From assembly GCA_045545235.1 (NCBI GenBank), contig JAZQAN010000017.1:9241-73240 (forward strand): a stretch of DNA of 64,000 nt, written 5' to 3'. Position 1 is the first letter of the stretch. Each line of letters begins with the position of its first letter. A model generated the notes under the pieces. It saw only the letters and a list, made by a program, of their open reading frames with translations. It made no database searches and had not been told where the DNA came from. The position numbers and the translations under genes are program-made. Shown here in pieces: positions 1 to 9,043 of this stretch. The DNA is from CAZNKU01 sp045545235 (GTDB taxonomy: Bacteria; Bacillota; Clostridia; Monoglobales; Firm-18).

Positions 1-1478
1 TCTTCTTCTGTAAGCTTGCAGCCTTCTTTAACCTCAATAATTGCAGCAGCAATTTCACCAAGACGCGCATCAGGAAGACCTATAACCGCAACATCCTTTA
101 TGCAGTCGTGCTTACGGAGAAAATCTTCAATCTGTACAGGATAAAGGTTTTCACCGCCTGATATAATAACGTCTTTTTTACGGTCTACAAGATAGATAAA
201 ACCATCCTCATCCTCTTGTGCAACGTCACCGGTATAAAGCCAACCATCTTTTAAAACTTCTTCAGTAGCTTTTTCATCTTTATAATAGCAAAGCATTACG
301 CCGGGACCTTTAACTGCAAGTTCGCCAACTTCTCCCTTTGAAACTTCGTTTTTATTTTCGTCAACAATTTTAACTTCCCAGCCAAAGCCTGCCTTACCTA
401 TGGCACCAACCTTATGAATGTTTTCCACACCAAGGTGTACGCAACCCGGACCTATTGATTCAGAAAGACCATAGTTTGTATCATACTGATGGTTGGGGAA
501 TTTTTCCTTCCATCTCTTTATAAGACTTGGCGGAACAGGCTGTGCACCTATATGCATAAGTCTCCACTGTTCTATTTTATAGTGGTCAAGGTTAATATCG
601 CCTCTGTCAATTGCATCAAGCAAATCCTGTGCCCACGGTACTAAAAGCCATACAATAGAGCATCTTTCCTTTGAAACAATATCCATAATCCATTCCGGCT
701 TAACACCTTTTAAAAGAACTGCTTTACCACCTACCAGAAAACTTCCGAACCAGTGCATTTTTGCACCTGTATGATAAAGTGGAGGTATGCAAAGGAATAC
801 ATCATCCTTTGTTTGCCCATGATGATTCTGTTCTGTCATAGCGGCATGCACAAGACTTCTGTGTGCATGAATAATAGCCTTTGGAAAGCCTGTTGTTCCT
901 GATGAAAAATATATAGCTGCTTCATCATCGTCAGTAAGCGTAATTTCAGGGTCTGTTTCAGAACAATATGTAACAAGCTTATCATAGCTCTGTGCAAATG
1001 TAGGACAGTCTGAACCTACATAGAACCAGTCTTTAACCTTTGGTACTCTGCCAAACACTTCTTCAACACGGCCTGTAAATTCAGGACCAAAAACTATTGC
1101 ATCAGCATCTGCAAGTTTAAGACAGTACTTTATTTCGTCAGAAGTGTAACGGTAGTTAAGAGGTACTGCCAAAGCACCTGTTTTTAGAATACCGAAGTAT
1201 ATTGGCAACCATTCAAGGCAATTCATAAGTAAAATTGCAACCTTGTCGCCCTTCTTTATATTTTTAGTAAGCAAAAGATTTGCAAATCTGTTTGCTTTTT
1301 TATTAAATTCACTCCATGTGATTTCTGTTCTGTAAGCTTCATTTGGACTTGCCTCAATAAGAGAATATTCTCTCCACGTAAGCTTTGACTGTGCCTCAAG
1401 CTTTGGGTTGATTTCCACAAGACTTACATCGTTGGGATAAAAATCCGCATTTTTCTTAAGTATTTCTGTAATAGGCAT
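1..1478 (-). CDS. Acyl-CoA ligase (class I adenylate-forming), 3' end cut by window edge
   Basis: The gene reads leftwards from an ATG at 1478 and is still open at base 1, so about 492 N-terminal codons are visible and only the end of the C-terminal subdomain is missing. The AMP-binding signature SSGTTGFPK, the YGLSES motif and the TGD(V) motif followed by DRKKD are all present, which places it firmly in the ANL superfamily (fatty-acid or aromatic acyl-CoA synthetases, ATP-dependent thioester formation in the cytoplasm). The substrate cannot be read from the sequence. It has a consensus-like promoter of its own (TTGACT, 17 bp, TAAAAT) and a ribosome site GAAAGGAAAG. It diverges from the GDPD gene. 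No neighbour in view suggests a pathway. Confidence 0.9.
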   Translation of the reverse strand, partial: MPITEILKKNADFYPNDVSLVEINPKLEAQSKLTWREYSLIEASPNEAYRTEITWSEFNKKANRFANLLLTKNIKKGDKVAILLMNCLEWLPIYFGILKTGALAVPLNYRYTSDEIKYCLKLADADAIVFGPEFTGRVEEVFGRVPKVKDWFYVGSDCPTFAQSYDKLVTYCSETDPEITLTDDDEAAIYFSSGTTGFPKAIIHAHRSLVHAAMTEQNHHGQTKDDVFLCIPPLYHTGAKMHWFGSFLVGGKAVLLKGVKPEWIMDIVSKERCSIVWLLVPWAQDLLDAIDRGDINLDHYKIEQWRLMHIGAQPVPPSLIKRWKEKFPNHQYDTNYGLSESIGPGCVHLGVENIHKVGAIGKAGFGWEVKIVDENKNEVSKGEVGELAVKGPGVMLCYYKDEKATEEVLKDGWLYTGDVAQEDEDGFIYLVDRKKDVIISGGENLYPVQIEDFLRKHDCIKDVAVIGLPDARLGEIAAAIIEVKEGCKLTEE

Positions 1479-1518
1479 ATTAATCTTTCCTTTCTGTAAA
1501 ACAACGCCATAATATCAT

Positions 1519-1547
1519 ATTTTATCACTTTAATGCAAAAAAGTCAA
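1519..1547 (-). promoter_or_regulatory. Sigma-A-like promoter for the acyl-CoA ligase
   Basis: On the minus strand TTGACT (1542-1547) and TAAAAT (1519-1524) are separated by 17 bp, about 40 bp upstream of the ligase start. Confidence 0.7.
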
Positions 1548-1576
1548 TGAAAATACGACAGATATCCATTTAAATC

Positions 1577-1605
1577 TGTACAAAATATTTCTTATATGTT
1601 ATAAT
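1577..1605 (+). promoter_or_regulatory. Sigma-A-like promoter for the GDPD-AraC-ARH group
   Basis: TGTACA (1577-1582), 17 bp, then a perfect TATAAT (1600-1605), followed by the ribosome site GGAGGT before the ATG at 1639. Confidence 0.6.
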
Positions 1606-1638
1606 TATTCCATCATATTCTACATTTGGAGGTATCCT

Positions 1639-2364
1639 ATGATTAACTATGCTCACAGAGGTGCAAGCGAATACGCACCTGAAAATACTTTATCATCATT
1701 CTACCTTGGGCTTCTTCAAGGCGCAAACGGCATAGAAACAGACGTACAAAGAACAAAAGACGGTGTTCTGGTACTGTTTCACGATGATACCGTTGACCGT
1801 GTTTCTAATGGAAAAGGTGCAGTTTGTGACTACACTCTTGAAGAACTTCAGGCTTTGAAAATTTATGGAAACAGCACTACCGGCTTTTATGATAAAGTTA
1901 TTACACTTCGAGAATTTATGGAAAAATTTTCACAGTATGATATTAAATTTGCCATAGAACTTAAGGTTGCAGGTGTTGAAAAGGATACTCTTGATATAAT
2001 AACCGAATTTGGAGCCCTTGAAAAAACCACATTTACAAGCTTCACCTTTGACTACATAAGTAACATAAAAAAGTTTAATCCAAAAGCACGTGTAGGCTGG
2101 CTTACAGCCAATACAGATGACGAAACTATTGAAAAGCTTTTATCTGTTGGTGGGGAAGAATTGGCACCAAAGGGCGAAACCATAACAGAAGAACTTATGC
2201 AAAAATGGCGTTCAAAGGGACTTGGTATAAGAGCCTGGGGCGTTTCAAATACCGAAATTATGAAAAAAATGTGTTATTTGAAAGTTGACGGTATGACAGT
2301 TAATTTCCCCGACAGACTTTTTAACTTTACAAATAAAAATAAATCAGAGGTGTTTGTCCGATGA
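1639..2364 (+). CDS. Glycerophosphodiester phosphodiesterase family protein
   Basis: This 241-residue protein is a single GDPD TIM-barrel domain. It hydrolyses glycerophosphodiesters to glycerol-3-phosphate and an alcohol, or a related phosphodiester. The family residues are in place: HRG at 6-8, the PENT glutamate at 15, E33-x-D35 for the metal, and the second catalytic His in FHDD at 48-50. No signal peptide is seen, so it is probably cytoplasmic. A strong ribosome site TTGGAGGT precedes the ATG. Its TGA overlaps the ATG of the following AraC gene by four bases, so the two are translationally coupled. Confidence 0.92.
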   Translation: MINYAHRGASEYAPENTLSSFYLGLLQGANGIETDVQRTKDGVLVLFHDDTVDRVSNGKGAVCDYTLEELQALKIYGNSTTGFYDKVITLREFMEKFSQYDIKFAIELKVAGVEKDTLDIITEFGALEKTTFTSFTFDYISNIKKFNPKARVGWLTANTDDETIEKLLSVGGEELAPKGETITEELMQKWRSKGLGIRAWGVSNTEIMKKMCYLKVDGMTVNFPDRLFNFTNKNKSEVFVR

Positions 2365-3236
2365 AACAGTATAAAAAATATATTATGGACAAAAACATAA
2401 GGGTATATCGTCAAAAAGGTTATCAACAGCCACCTCACCTGCACGATTTTTTAGAATTTGTTTACATAATAAACGGCAAATATGTCCATATTGTAGACAA
2501 CGTTGAATATGCTGTTTCAAAAGGTGATTTGGTTATAATAAATTATAATCAATTCCACAGCTTCAGCAGTGATAAAAACTCTGAACACTTCAACATTCTT
2601 ATAAAGCCTGAATTTGTGGATACACAAATCAAAAACCGTGACGACGTATTTGCACTTTTAGATGTTTCGGGATACGAAAGCTTTAAAAATCTTGTAGATA
2701 AGGGAAAACGCACAGTAACCTTTTCTCCCGAAGAAAGAAAACGCTTTGAATCTATAATGTTTCTTTTGGAAAAGGAACTGCAAAATCAGGATTCGGGATA
2801 CGAAATCACGACACGTTCCTGCACAAACCTTATGCTTACAATGATATTTCGTAAAATGTCCCAAAAGGCTACTTATTCAGAAAATATAATAAACAACGAA
2901 ATTCTCCACTACATAAAAGAGCATTGTGATGAAAAGCTTACTATTGAAATGTTTTCCGCAAAAGGGCACTACAATCCATCATATTTCAGCAGATCCTTTA
3001 AAAAATACACCGGAGTAACCTTTACCGAATATTTAAAGCAAGCACGTATGAGCCGTGCGTGCGAGCTGATTTTAAATACAAAAAATAAAATTGACGATAT
3101 ATATACAAAGGTAGGCTATACTGACAAAACCAAGTTCTTTAAGCATTTTAAAGAATACACAAACACTACTCCCTTAAAGTATAGAAAAAGTCAAAATCAA
3201 ATACTTTTTGATGTCATAAAACACCCTTTTATTTAA
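2361..3236 (+). CDS. AraC family transcriptional regulator
   Basis: The 291-residue protein has an N-terminal cupin-like sensor half (roughly 10-100, beginning near PPHLHDFLEFVYI) and a C-terminal double helix-turn-helix of the AraC/XylS type (roughly 185-280, with SRSFKKYTGVTFTEYL and the second-HTH motif DKTKFFKHFKEY). Such proteins usually respond to a sugar and activate transport or degradation genes. It overlaps the GDPD gene by 4 nt and lies 53 nt before the ADP-ribosylglycohydrolase gene on the same strand, so it may regulate that group. The ligand is unknown. Confidence 0.9.
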   Translation: MKQYKKYIMDKNIRVYRQKGYQQPPHLHDFLEFVYIINGKYVHIVDNVEYAVSKGDLVIINYNQFHSFSSDKNSEHFNILIKPEFVDTQIKNRDDVFALLDVSGYESFKNLVDKGKRTVTFSPEERKRFESIMFLLEKELQNQDSGYEITTRSCTNLMLTMIFRKMSQKATYSENIINNEILHYIKEHCDEKLTIEMFSAKGHYNPSYFSRSFKKYTGVTFTEYLKQARMSRACELILNTKNKIDDIYTKVGYTDKTKFFKHFKEYTNTTPLKYRKSQNQILFDVIKHPFI

Positions 3237-3289
3237 TAATTTTGTATATTACTATGAAATCATAAAAAAATAGAAAGGGTGTTTTTCTT

Positions 3290-4771
3290 ATGTTAAGAAG
3301 TATCAAACTAAACAGAAAAGAACTTGAAGACAAAATCTATGCCTGCTGGTTAGGTAAAAATATCGGCGGTACAATGGGAGGACCTTACGAGGGTGATCCC
3401 AACATACTTGATATTCAGGGCTTTATCTCCCAAAAGGGAGAACCACTCCCAAACGATGATCTTGATTTGCAGTTGGTATGGCTTCGTGCTATGCAGCATG
3501 TTGGTCCTGCTGCACTTAATTCAAATATACTTGCTGAATACTGGATGACAATGATTACTCCTCACTGGAACGAATACGGTATTGGCAAGTCAAATATCCG
3601 TCAGGGTATGCTTGCACCAATGTGTGGTGAAGTAAACAACGATGTATGGAAACATTCCAACGGTGCATGGATTCGTTCTGAAATTTGGGCTTGTCTTGCT
3701 CCGGGATTCCCGAACATTGCCCTTAAATATGCTATAATGGATGCAACAATTGACCACGGACACGGCGAAGGTACTTATGCAGAAATATTTACTGCATCAT
3801 TGGAAAGTATGGCATTTGTCGAAAATGACATAAGAAAGCTTATAGATATGGCACTTTCCTATATCCCGACAGACTGTCAGGTTGCACAGTGCGTAAGAAA
3901 GGTGATTGAAGAATATGACAAGGGCACAGACTATCGTGAAGTACGTCAGATGCTTGTTAAAATGACTGAAAATTTGGGTATGTTCCAAGCTCCTGCAAAT
4001 ATCGGATATGTTGTAATCGGTCTGATGTATGGTGAAGGAGACTTTAAAAAGTCTATGATTTACGCTATCAACTGTGGGGACGATACAGACTGCACAGGTG
4101 CTACCATTGGTTCAATTATGGGTATTATGGGCGGCACTGCAATAATTCCTAAGGACTGGCAGGAATATATCGGAGACAGAATTATGCAAATCTGCATAAA
4201 CGGTTCATACAGATACGCAAACCCCGGCACTTGCACTAAACTTACAGAATGGGTTATGCAGACAATTCCGTCAGTTTTATTTGCAAACGAAATTTATATG
4301 GAATACACAGACGGCGAAACAGTTTACGAAGATGAAAAAGGAAATGTACGGGATAAGGAGTGGGCACTTAACTACATAAATTCTTATGATGAAGCCCCTG
4401 CAAAGGTGTTTGATTACTCTCCATATTCATTTTCTGTACCAAACAATATTTCCGGTGAAGTAACAATTGATTTTGAAAAGCTTCCGAAAATCAAAGCCGG
4501 TGAACAGCTTACCTTTAAATATACAGTAAGAAACGTATTAAGAGAATCCTACAATGCAGATGTACAGCTTTTCCTTCCGGAAGGTTGGACAGCAGAATAT
4601 GACCACACTGTATATATAGACAAAGAGACAAGACACACAAGCAGATTTTCCACGTACAAAGTTACGGTTACAGCAGGTGAAAAAGTTGCTTCAAAGAATA
4701 AATTGATTTTAAGCATTTCGTCACCTTCACGTGCTTTGGAATATGCTATTCCTGTTAATATTTTAGGTTAA
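3290..4771 (+). CDS. ADP-ribosylglycohydrolase family protein with C-terminal beta-sandwich
   Basis: The first ~380 of 493 residues match the all-helical ADP-ribosyl(dinitrogen reductase) hydrolase fold. The family metal-binding motifs are visible: NDDLDLQLVW at 55-64 and GDDTDCTGATIG near 263-274. The last ~110 residues look like a beta-sandwich of the type found beside glycosidases (alternating hydrophobic strands, FKYTVRNV, PEGWTAEY). The family removes ADP-ribose from proteins or small molecules, but many gut members sit among carbohydrate genes and have unknown substrates. The gene lies before a convergent GH127 gene and ends at a strong shared terminator. The ribosome site is GAAAGGGTG. 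Confidence 0.85.
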   Translation: MLRSIKLNRKELEDKIYACWLGKNIGGTMGGPYEGDPNILDIQGFISQKGEPLPNDDLDLQLVWLRAMQHVGPAALNSNILAEYWMTMITPHWNEYGIGKSNIRQGMLAPMCGEVNNDVWKHSNGAWIRSEIWACLAPGFPNIALKYAIMDATIDHGHGEGTYAEIFTASLESMAFVENDIRKLIDMALSYIPTDCQVAQCVRKVIEEYDKGTDYREVRQMLVKMTENLGMFQAPANIGYVVIGLMYGEGDFKKSMIYAINCGDDTDCTGATIGSIMGIMGGTAIIPKDWQEYIGDRIMQICINGSYRYANPGTCTKLTEWVMQTIPSVLFANEIYMEYTDGETVYEDEKGNVRDKEWALNYINSYDEAPAKVFDYSPYSFSVPNNISGEVTIDFEKLPKIKAGEQLTFKYTVRNVLRESYNADVQLFLPEGWTAEYDHTVYIDKETRHTSRFSTYKVTVTAGEKVASKNKLILSISSPSRALEYAIPVNILG

Positions 4772-4776
4772 AAAAC

Positions 4777-4812
4777 GGCGTGCAGCAAAATAACTTTCAT
4801 TTGCTGCACGCC
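4777..4812. terminator. Bidirectional terminator between the ARH and GH127 genes
   Basis: A 12-bp perfect stem (4777-4788 with 4801-4812, arm GGCGTGCAGCAA) is flanked by an A-run on the left and a T-run on the right, so it can act on both converging transcripts. Confidence 0.9.
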
Positions 4813-4832
4813 ACATTTTTTAAATATTCATT

Positions 4833-6644
4833 TTATAGAGCTTTTAACCATACAAGCATATTGCTTTCGCCTCTGTTTGCATAACAATTGTAAGGAATAA
4901 GGTTGATTTTTATATCTTCAAATTCAGGCTCACAGCTACAGTACAAGCATTCACATTCTTTTAGCTTGTATCCTTTAACCGTAATTTTGTTAAGTCCATA
5001 TTCATCACAATATTTTACATCAGCATCAATATTTTTATCAATGTATAGTGAATAAAGATTTTCTATATTATCAACTGATTCTGCACAGTAAACAACAGGA
5101 CCGTACATAAGTGCAACCTTGCCTATATTGCTTGCAAGATTTGAAGATGCTCGCATAAGAACAGGTTTCATAACAAATTCAATTACAACGTCTTTTGGAT
5201 TTTCAATAGCAATATATCTATCCTTAGCAACAAAGTCGCAATTTACTTTGAATTCTTCACACCATGCCGGAATTCTGATCATTACTTTTTTTGCATTTGC
5301 AAATGAAAACTCAACCTTACCGTTTACAGGATAATTTGTTTTCTGTGTAATTTTAATGCCATCAAAATCTGCTTCACTTGACATAAACTGATTAACATAA
5401 ACAACATCACCATCAACGGCATAAATATATTCGTTAACAGTAGCAAGTGTTCTGTTTATATTCGGAGGACAGCATGAACAATCAAAAACCGCTTTGCGTT
5501 GTGTAATAGGAAATCTTTCAATCTCATCAGGTGATGCCGAATGGTGTCTTGAATGATTTTTAAGATTTATCTCCAATGGATTTTCATAGAAAAACGCCTT
5601 TCCGTCAAGTGATAAACCCGCAAGCATACCATTGTAAAGCTCTTTTTCAATAATATCTGCATAAATAGCCTTGTTTTCAAGTTTCATCATACTCTTGGCA
5701 AAAAGTATCATAGCAATTGAAGCACAGGTTTCATTATACGCAGTTTCATCAGGCAAATCATAAGGCAAAGTAAAAGCTTCCCCTATATGAGTAGAACCTA
5801 TTCCCCCTGTTATGTACATTTTTTTATTTGTAATATCATAAAACAAATCACGGCAGGCATCTGCAAGCTCACTGTCGTTTTTTTCATATGCCATATCTGC
5901 CATAGCTTTGTACCAATAACAAGCACGTACGCCATGCCCCATAGCTTCTCTCTGCTTTCTTGCAGGAACATGAGCTTGTATATACTTATCACTACGAAAC
6001 ATTACGCCCTTATCCTTTGTATTGTTTCCTCTTTGTTCAACAAAAAACTCTGCCAAATCAAGGTATTTTCGGTTCTTTGTTGTATGGTACAATTTCACAA
6101 GTGCAAGTTCTATCTCCTGATGACCCGGTGTCACAAAATCTGCAGACCCATCTTCAACAAAAATCTTGTAAATATAATCTGCATATTTTTCCATGCATTT
6201 TAAAAATCTGTCCTTACCCGTAGCCTTAAAATATGCAACGGCCGCCTCCATAAGATGTCCTGCACAATAAAGCTCGTGCATACTTCTTTCAGTAAACCTC
6301 TTTTTGGGTTCACATACTGTATAGTAAATATTAAAATAACCATCTTCTCCCTGATTTTTTTCAATACAATCTACAAGACCTTCAACCTTTGCCTCAAGGT
6401 CTGCATCATATTTTTCTGCAATCAGATATGCCGCAGCCTCCATCCATTTTGCAACATCAGAATCCCAGAAATGATGAGGCTTGTTATCCATTCCCTCTTT
6501 CCAGTCACAGGCAAATGCTGCAATTCTGCCGGTATCAGAAAATCTGTTCCATACTGCATCCATAGTTACCGTACGGTTAAGCTTCTGTTTAGCTTTCCAG
6601 AAGCCATCTGTTATTTTAACGCCATTTCCTTCAATATATCTCAT
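4833..6644 (-). CDS. GH127 family beta-L-arabinofuranosidase (DUF1680)
   Basis: This 603-residue protein matches the GH127/DUF1680 (alpha/alpha)6-barrel enzymes that release L-arabinofuranose from plant or glycoprotein arabinans. The unusual zinc/cysteine catalytic set of this family is intact: E305 and C307 in NETCAS, and C391-C392 in CSCCPPN. By analogy with HypBA1, one of the paired cysteines is the nucleophile. There is no signal peptide, so it acts on imported oligosaccharides. The start codon follows TTGAGGTGATAT. It diverges from an AraC gene, with repeats and a dyad between them that look like operators. Confidence 0.93.
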   Translation of the reverse strand: MRYIEGNGVKITDGFWKAKQKLNRTVTMDAVWNRFSDTGRIAAFACDWKEGMDNKPHHFWDSDVAKWMEAAAYLIAEKYDADLEAKVEGLVDCIEKNQGEDGYFNIYYTVCEPKKRFTERSMHELYCAGHLMEAAVAYFKATGKDRFLKCMEKYADYIYKIFVEDGSADFVTPGHQEIELALVKLYHTTKNRKYLDLAEFFVEQRGNNTKDKGVMFRSDKYIQAHVPARKQREAMGHGVRACYWYKAMADMAYEKNDSELADACRDLFYDITNKKMYITGGIGSTHIGEAFTLPYDLPDETAYNETCASIAMILFAKSMMKLENKAIYADIIEKELYNGMLAGLSLDGKAFFYENPLEINLKNHSRHHSASPDEIERFPITQRKAVFDCSCCPPNINRTLATVNEYIYAVDGDVVYVNQFMSSEADFDGIKITQKTNYPVNGKVEFSFANAKKVMIRIPAWCEEFKVNCDFVAKDRYIAIENPKDVVIEFVMKPVLMRASSNLASNIGKVALMYGPVVYCAESVDNIENLYSLYIDKNIDADVKYCDEYGLNKITVKGYKLKECECLYCSCEPEFEDIKINLIPYNCYANRGESNMLVWLKAL

Positions 6645-6663
6645 TACATATCACCTCAATTTG

Positions 6664-6695
6664 ATTATATCACTGTATTTATATAAATTACAGTG
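6664..6695 (-). promoter_or_regulatory. GH127 promoter region with a 25-bp dyad over the spacer and -35
   Basis: On the minus strand TATAAT (6664-6669) has no recognisable -35 at 17 bp, as expected for an activator-dependent promoter. A dyad with arms CACTGTA (6671-6677) and TACAGTG (6689-6695) covers the spacer and -35 zone, so a repressor there would block the polymerase. This is inference from position. Confidence 0.5.
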
Positions 6696-6701
6696 CATAT
6701 T

Positions 6702-6742
6702 TCACACAAAACATTGACAATATCACACAAAACTATTATAAT
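6702..6742 (+). promoter_or_regulatory. AraC gene promoter with two 11-bp direct repeats
   Basis: A perfect consensus promoter, TTGACA (6714-6719), 17 bp, TATAAT (6737-6742), is interleaved with two exact copies of TCACACAAAAC (6702-6712 and 6723-6733). The copies are 21 bp apart, two helical turns, which is how AraC-type proteins commonly bind. One copy sits upstream of -35 and the other inside the spacer, so the regulator could repress itself while activating GH127. Confidence 0.65.
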
Positions 6743-6758
6743 TTCAACTGGTGATAAT

Positions 6759-7517
6759 ATGAAAGGTATAAATTTAAATAAACCAATAACTTACAAAACA
6801 GCATCCCTTCGTTTTTTTAATAAAAACGAAAGTCATATAAGCAGATTTTGCACAGATGACATTCTTCTTATGGTATTTGAAGGTGTACTTCGTTTTTCCG
6901 AAGACGGTAAGGAAACAGAAGTTTCCAAAGGTGAATATTACATTCAGCGTGCCAATTGCAATCAGGAAGGGCATATACCAAGTACGTCACCAAAATATCT
7001 ATACATACACTTTAAAGGAATGTGGCATGATGAAGAATGTTGCCTGCCTCAAAGGGGAACCTTTAACATTTCGGCATTTAAAGATATGATGATTGAAATG
7101 GATGCACTTTCTCACGGTGATTTTACCTATACTCAAAAATGTGCGAAATTTTATGAAATACTTTCTGCACTTAATAACAAGCCCGAAAAAATAAACATTG
7201 CAAATAAAATTGCAATGTTTATAGAAAATGAAGACTTAACCAAAATGACATTGGAAACAATCTGTAATAAATTTAATTTCACGAAAAATCACATAATCAA
7301 TATTTTCAAAAAGGAATACGGAATAACTCCGATAAACTATATGAATTCCGTAAAGCTAAAACGTGCAAAATACCTTTTGAGGGTAACTTCGGACACCGCC
7401 GAAAGTATTGCCGTAAAAAGCGGTTTTAACGACTACTCCCACTTCTATAAGCTTTTTCGCAAGGAAAACGGAATTTCTCCCAAAGAATGGAGAAATATAA
7501 TGAGATATGAAAGCTAA
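6759..7517 (+). CDS. AraC family transcriptional regulator, probable regulator of GH127
   Basis: The 252-residue form starts at the ATG after GGTGATAAT. A longer in-frame start at 6693 would lie upstream of the promoter and is rejected. The N-terminal half is a cupin-type sensor; the C-terminal ~100 residues carry the two AraC helix-turn-helix motifs (FNFTKNHIINIFKKEYGI and FNDYSHFYKLFRKENGIS, SPKEWR). It is divergent from the arabinofuranosidase gene, which suggests control by an arabinose-related ligand. The leader predicted from the -10 box is only about ten bases. Confidence 0.9.
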   Translation: MKGINLNKPITYKTASLRFFNKNESHISRFCTDDILLMVFEGVLRFSEDGKETEVSKGEYYIQRANCNQEGHIPSTSPKYLYIHFKGMWHDEECCLPQRGTFNISAFKDMMIEMDALSHGDFTYTQKCAKFYEILSALNNKPEKINIANKIAMFIENEDLTKMTLETICNKFNFTKNHIINIFKKEYGITPINYMNSVKLKRAKYLLRVTSDTAESIAVKSGFNDYSHFYKLFRKENGISPKEWRNIMRYES

Positions 7518-7614
7518 TAAATATTTTTACATTTATATATTTTTGCGCTCTGCGCTGTTTTCACATCCCAAAAGGGGATAGGAAAAATTGTTCGCTGTAA
7601 AAAAGCATAAAAAA

Positions 7615-7639
7615 GGAAGAAATGCATCGCATTTCCTCC
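7615..7639 (-). terminator. Terminator after nfnB
   Basis: On the minus strand an imperfect 11-bp stem (7615-7625 with 7629-7639, loop of three) is followed by a run of Ts (A-run at 7609-7614 on the plus strand). It sits 15 bp beyond the stop codon at 7654. Confidence 0.75.
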
Positions 7640-7653
7640 TTCGCTATTAACTA

Positions 7654-9042
7654 TTAATTATTAACTTTATCATCAATAGCCTTAGCCGCCGCCTTACCTG
7701 CACCCATAGCAAGTATAACTGTTGCTGCACCTGTTACGGCATCACCGCCTGCATACACATTTTCACGTGATGTAAGGCCTGTTTCTTCATCGGCAATAAT
7801 ACCGCCCCATTTTTGTGTATCAAGACCTGCAGTTGTAGACTTAATAAGTGGGTTAGGTGATGTACCTATAGACATAATTACACAATCTACATCTATTGTA
7901 AATTCTGAATTTTCCTTTACAACAGGACGTCTTCTGCCTGATGCATCAGGTTCGCCAAGTTCCATTTCAACGCACTTAATGCCTGAAACAAAGCCGTCGT
8001 CATTGCCAAGAATTTCTGTTGGGTTTGTAAGAAGCTTAAAGATAATACCCTCTTCCTCTGCGTGTTCAACTTCTTCCGCACGTGCAGGAAGTTCGTCAGC
8101 ACCTCTTCTGTAAACTATATAAACTTCTTCTGCCCCAAGTCGTTTTGCACTTCTTGCAGCATCCATAGCAACATTACCGCCGCCTACAACCGCAACCTTT
8201 TTAGCTTTGTAAACAGGGGTTGAGCTACCTTCTTTATATGCTTTCATAAGGTTAACACGTGTTAAAAATTCGTTTGCAGAATATACGCCCTTTAAATTTT
8301 CACCGGGAATATTCATAAATCTCGGCAACCCTGCACCTGTACCTATGTAAACATATTCAAAACCGTATTCTTCCATAAGCTCGTCAATTGAAAGAACTTT
8401 ACCGATAACCATATTAGTTTCAACCTTTACGCCCAAAGCTTTAAGGTTGTCAATTTCTTTTTGAACAATAGCCTTTGGCAATCTGAATTCAGGAATACCA
8501 TAAACCAAAACACCGCCTGCTACATGGAATGCTTCAAAAACAGTTACATCATATCCCTTTTTAGCAAGGTCACCTGCACAGGTAAGACCCGATGGACCTG
8601 AACCTATAACTGCAACCTTATGTCCGTTTGAAGGAACTTTTTCGGGAGCAGCTGTAGCATTTGCCATATGCCAGTCTGCCACAAATCTTTCAAGACGACC
8701 TATTGCAACAGGCTCGCCCTTTATTCCCCTTACGCATTTACCTTCACACTGTGATTCCTGTGGGCAAACACGGCCGCAAACTGCAGGCAGAGAGCTTGAT
8801 TTTGTAATAATTTTATAAGCCGCTTCAAAGTCACCCTTTGCAACTTCCTGTATAAATGCAGGTATATCAATCTGTACAGGGCATCCCGTAACACATGGTT
8901 TATTTTTACAATTAAGGCATCTTTGAGCTTCATCAATTGCCTGTTCTTCAGTATAACCAAGAGCAACCTCAAGGAAGTTTTTATTTCTCACATCAGGTGC
9001 CTGAGAAGGCATCTCATTCTTTTTAAGTGACATATTAGGCAT
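7654..9042 (-). CDS. nfnB: NADPH-dependent glutamate-synthase-like subunit, probable NfnB
   Basis: The 462-residue protein begins at MPNMSLKKNEMPSQ. A longer frame up to 9099 overlaps the upstream gene and lacks a ribosome site. An N-terminal ferredoxin-like domain has two cysteine clusters (CLNCKNKPCVTGCP and CGRVCPQESQCEGKC) for [4Fe-4S] centres. FAD- and NADPH-binding Rossmann motifs follow (IGSGPSGLTCAGDLA and VGGGNVAMDAARSA). No glutamate synthase large subunit is nearby, and the partner gene one base upstream encodes an NfnA/SudB-type protein. The pair therefore most likely forms NADH-dependent reduced ferredoxin:NADP oxidoreductase, an electron-bifurcating enzyme. Annotation as gltD/gltA alone would be the alternative. 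Confidence 0.85.
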   Translation of the reverse strand: MPNMSLKKNEMPSQAPDVRNKNFLEVALGYTEEQAIDEAQRCLNCKNKPCVTGCPVQIDIPAFIQEVAKGDFEAAYKIITKSSSLPAVCGRVCPQESQCEGKCVRGIKGEPVAIGRLERFVADWHMANATAAPEKVPSNGHKVAVIGSGPSGLTCAGDLAKKGYDVTVFEAFHVAGGVLVYGIPEFRLPKAIVQKEIDNLKALGVKVETNMVIGKVLSIDELMEEYGFEYVYIGTGAGLPRFMNIPGENLKGVYSANEFLTRVNLMKAYKEGSSTPVYKAKKVAVVGGGNVAMDAARSAKRLGAEEVYIVYRRGADELPARAEEVEHAEEEGIIFKLLTNPTEILGNDDGFVSGIKCVEMELGEPDASGRRRPVVKENSEFTIDVDCVIMSIGTSPNPLIKSTTAGLDTQKWGGIIADEETGLTSRENVYAGGDAVTGAATVILAMGAGKAAAKAIDDKVNN

Positions 9043-9043
9043 A

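Noticed and set aside
7540..7654. AT-rich TTAACTATTAATTATTAAC run resembling a dispersed repeat
   Set aside because: Only one copy is visible in this window, so it cannot be called a repeat; the adjacent hairpin is explained as a terminator.
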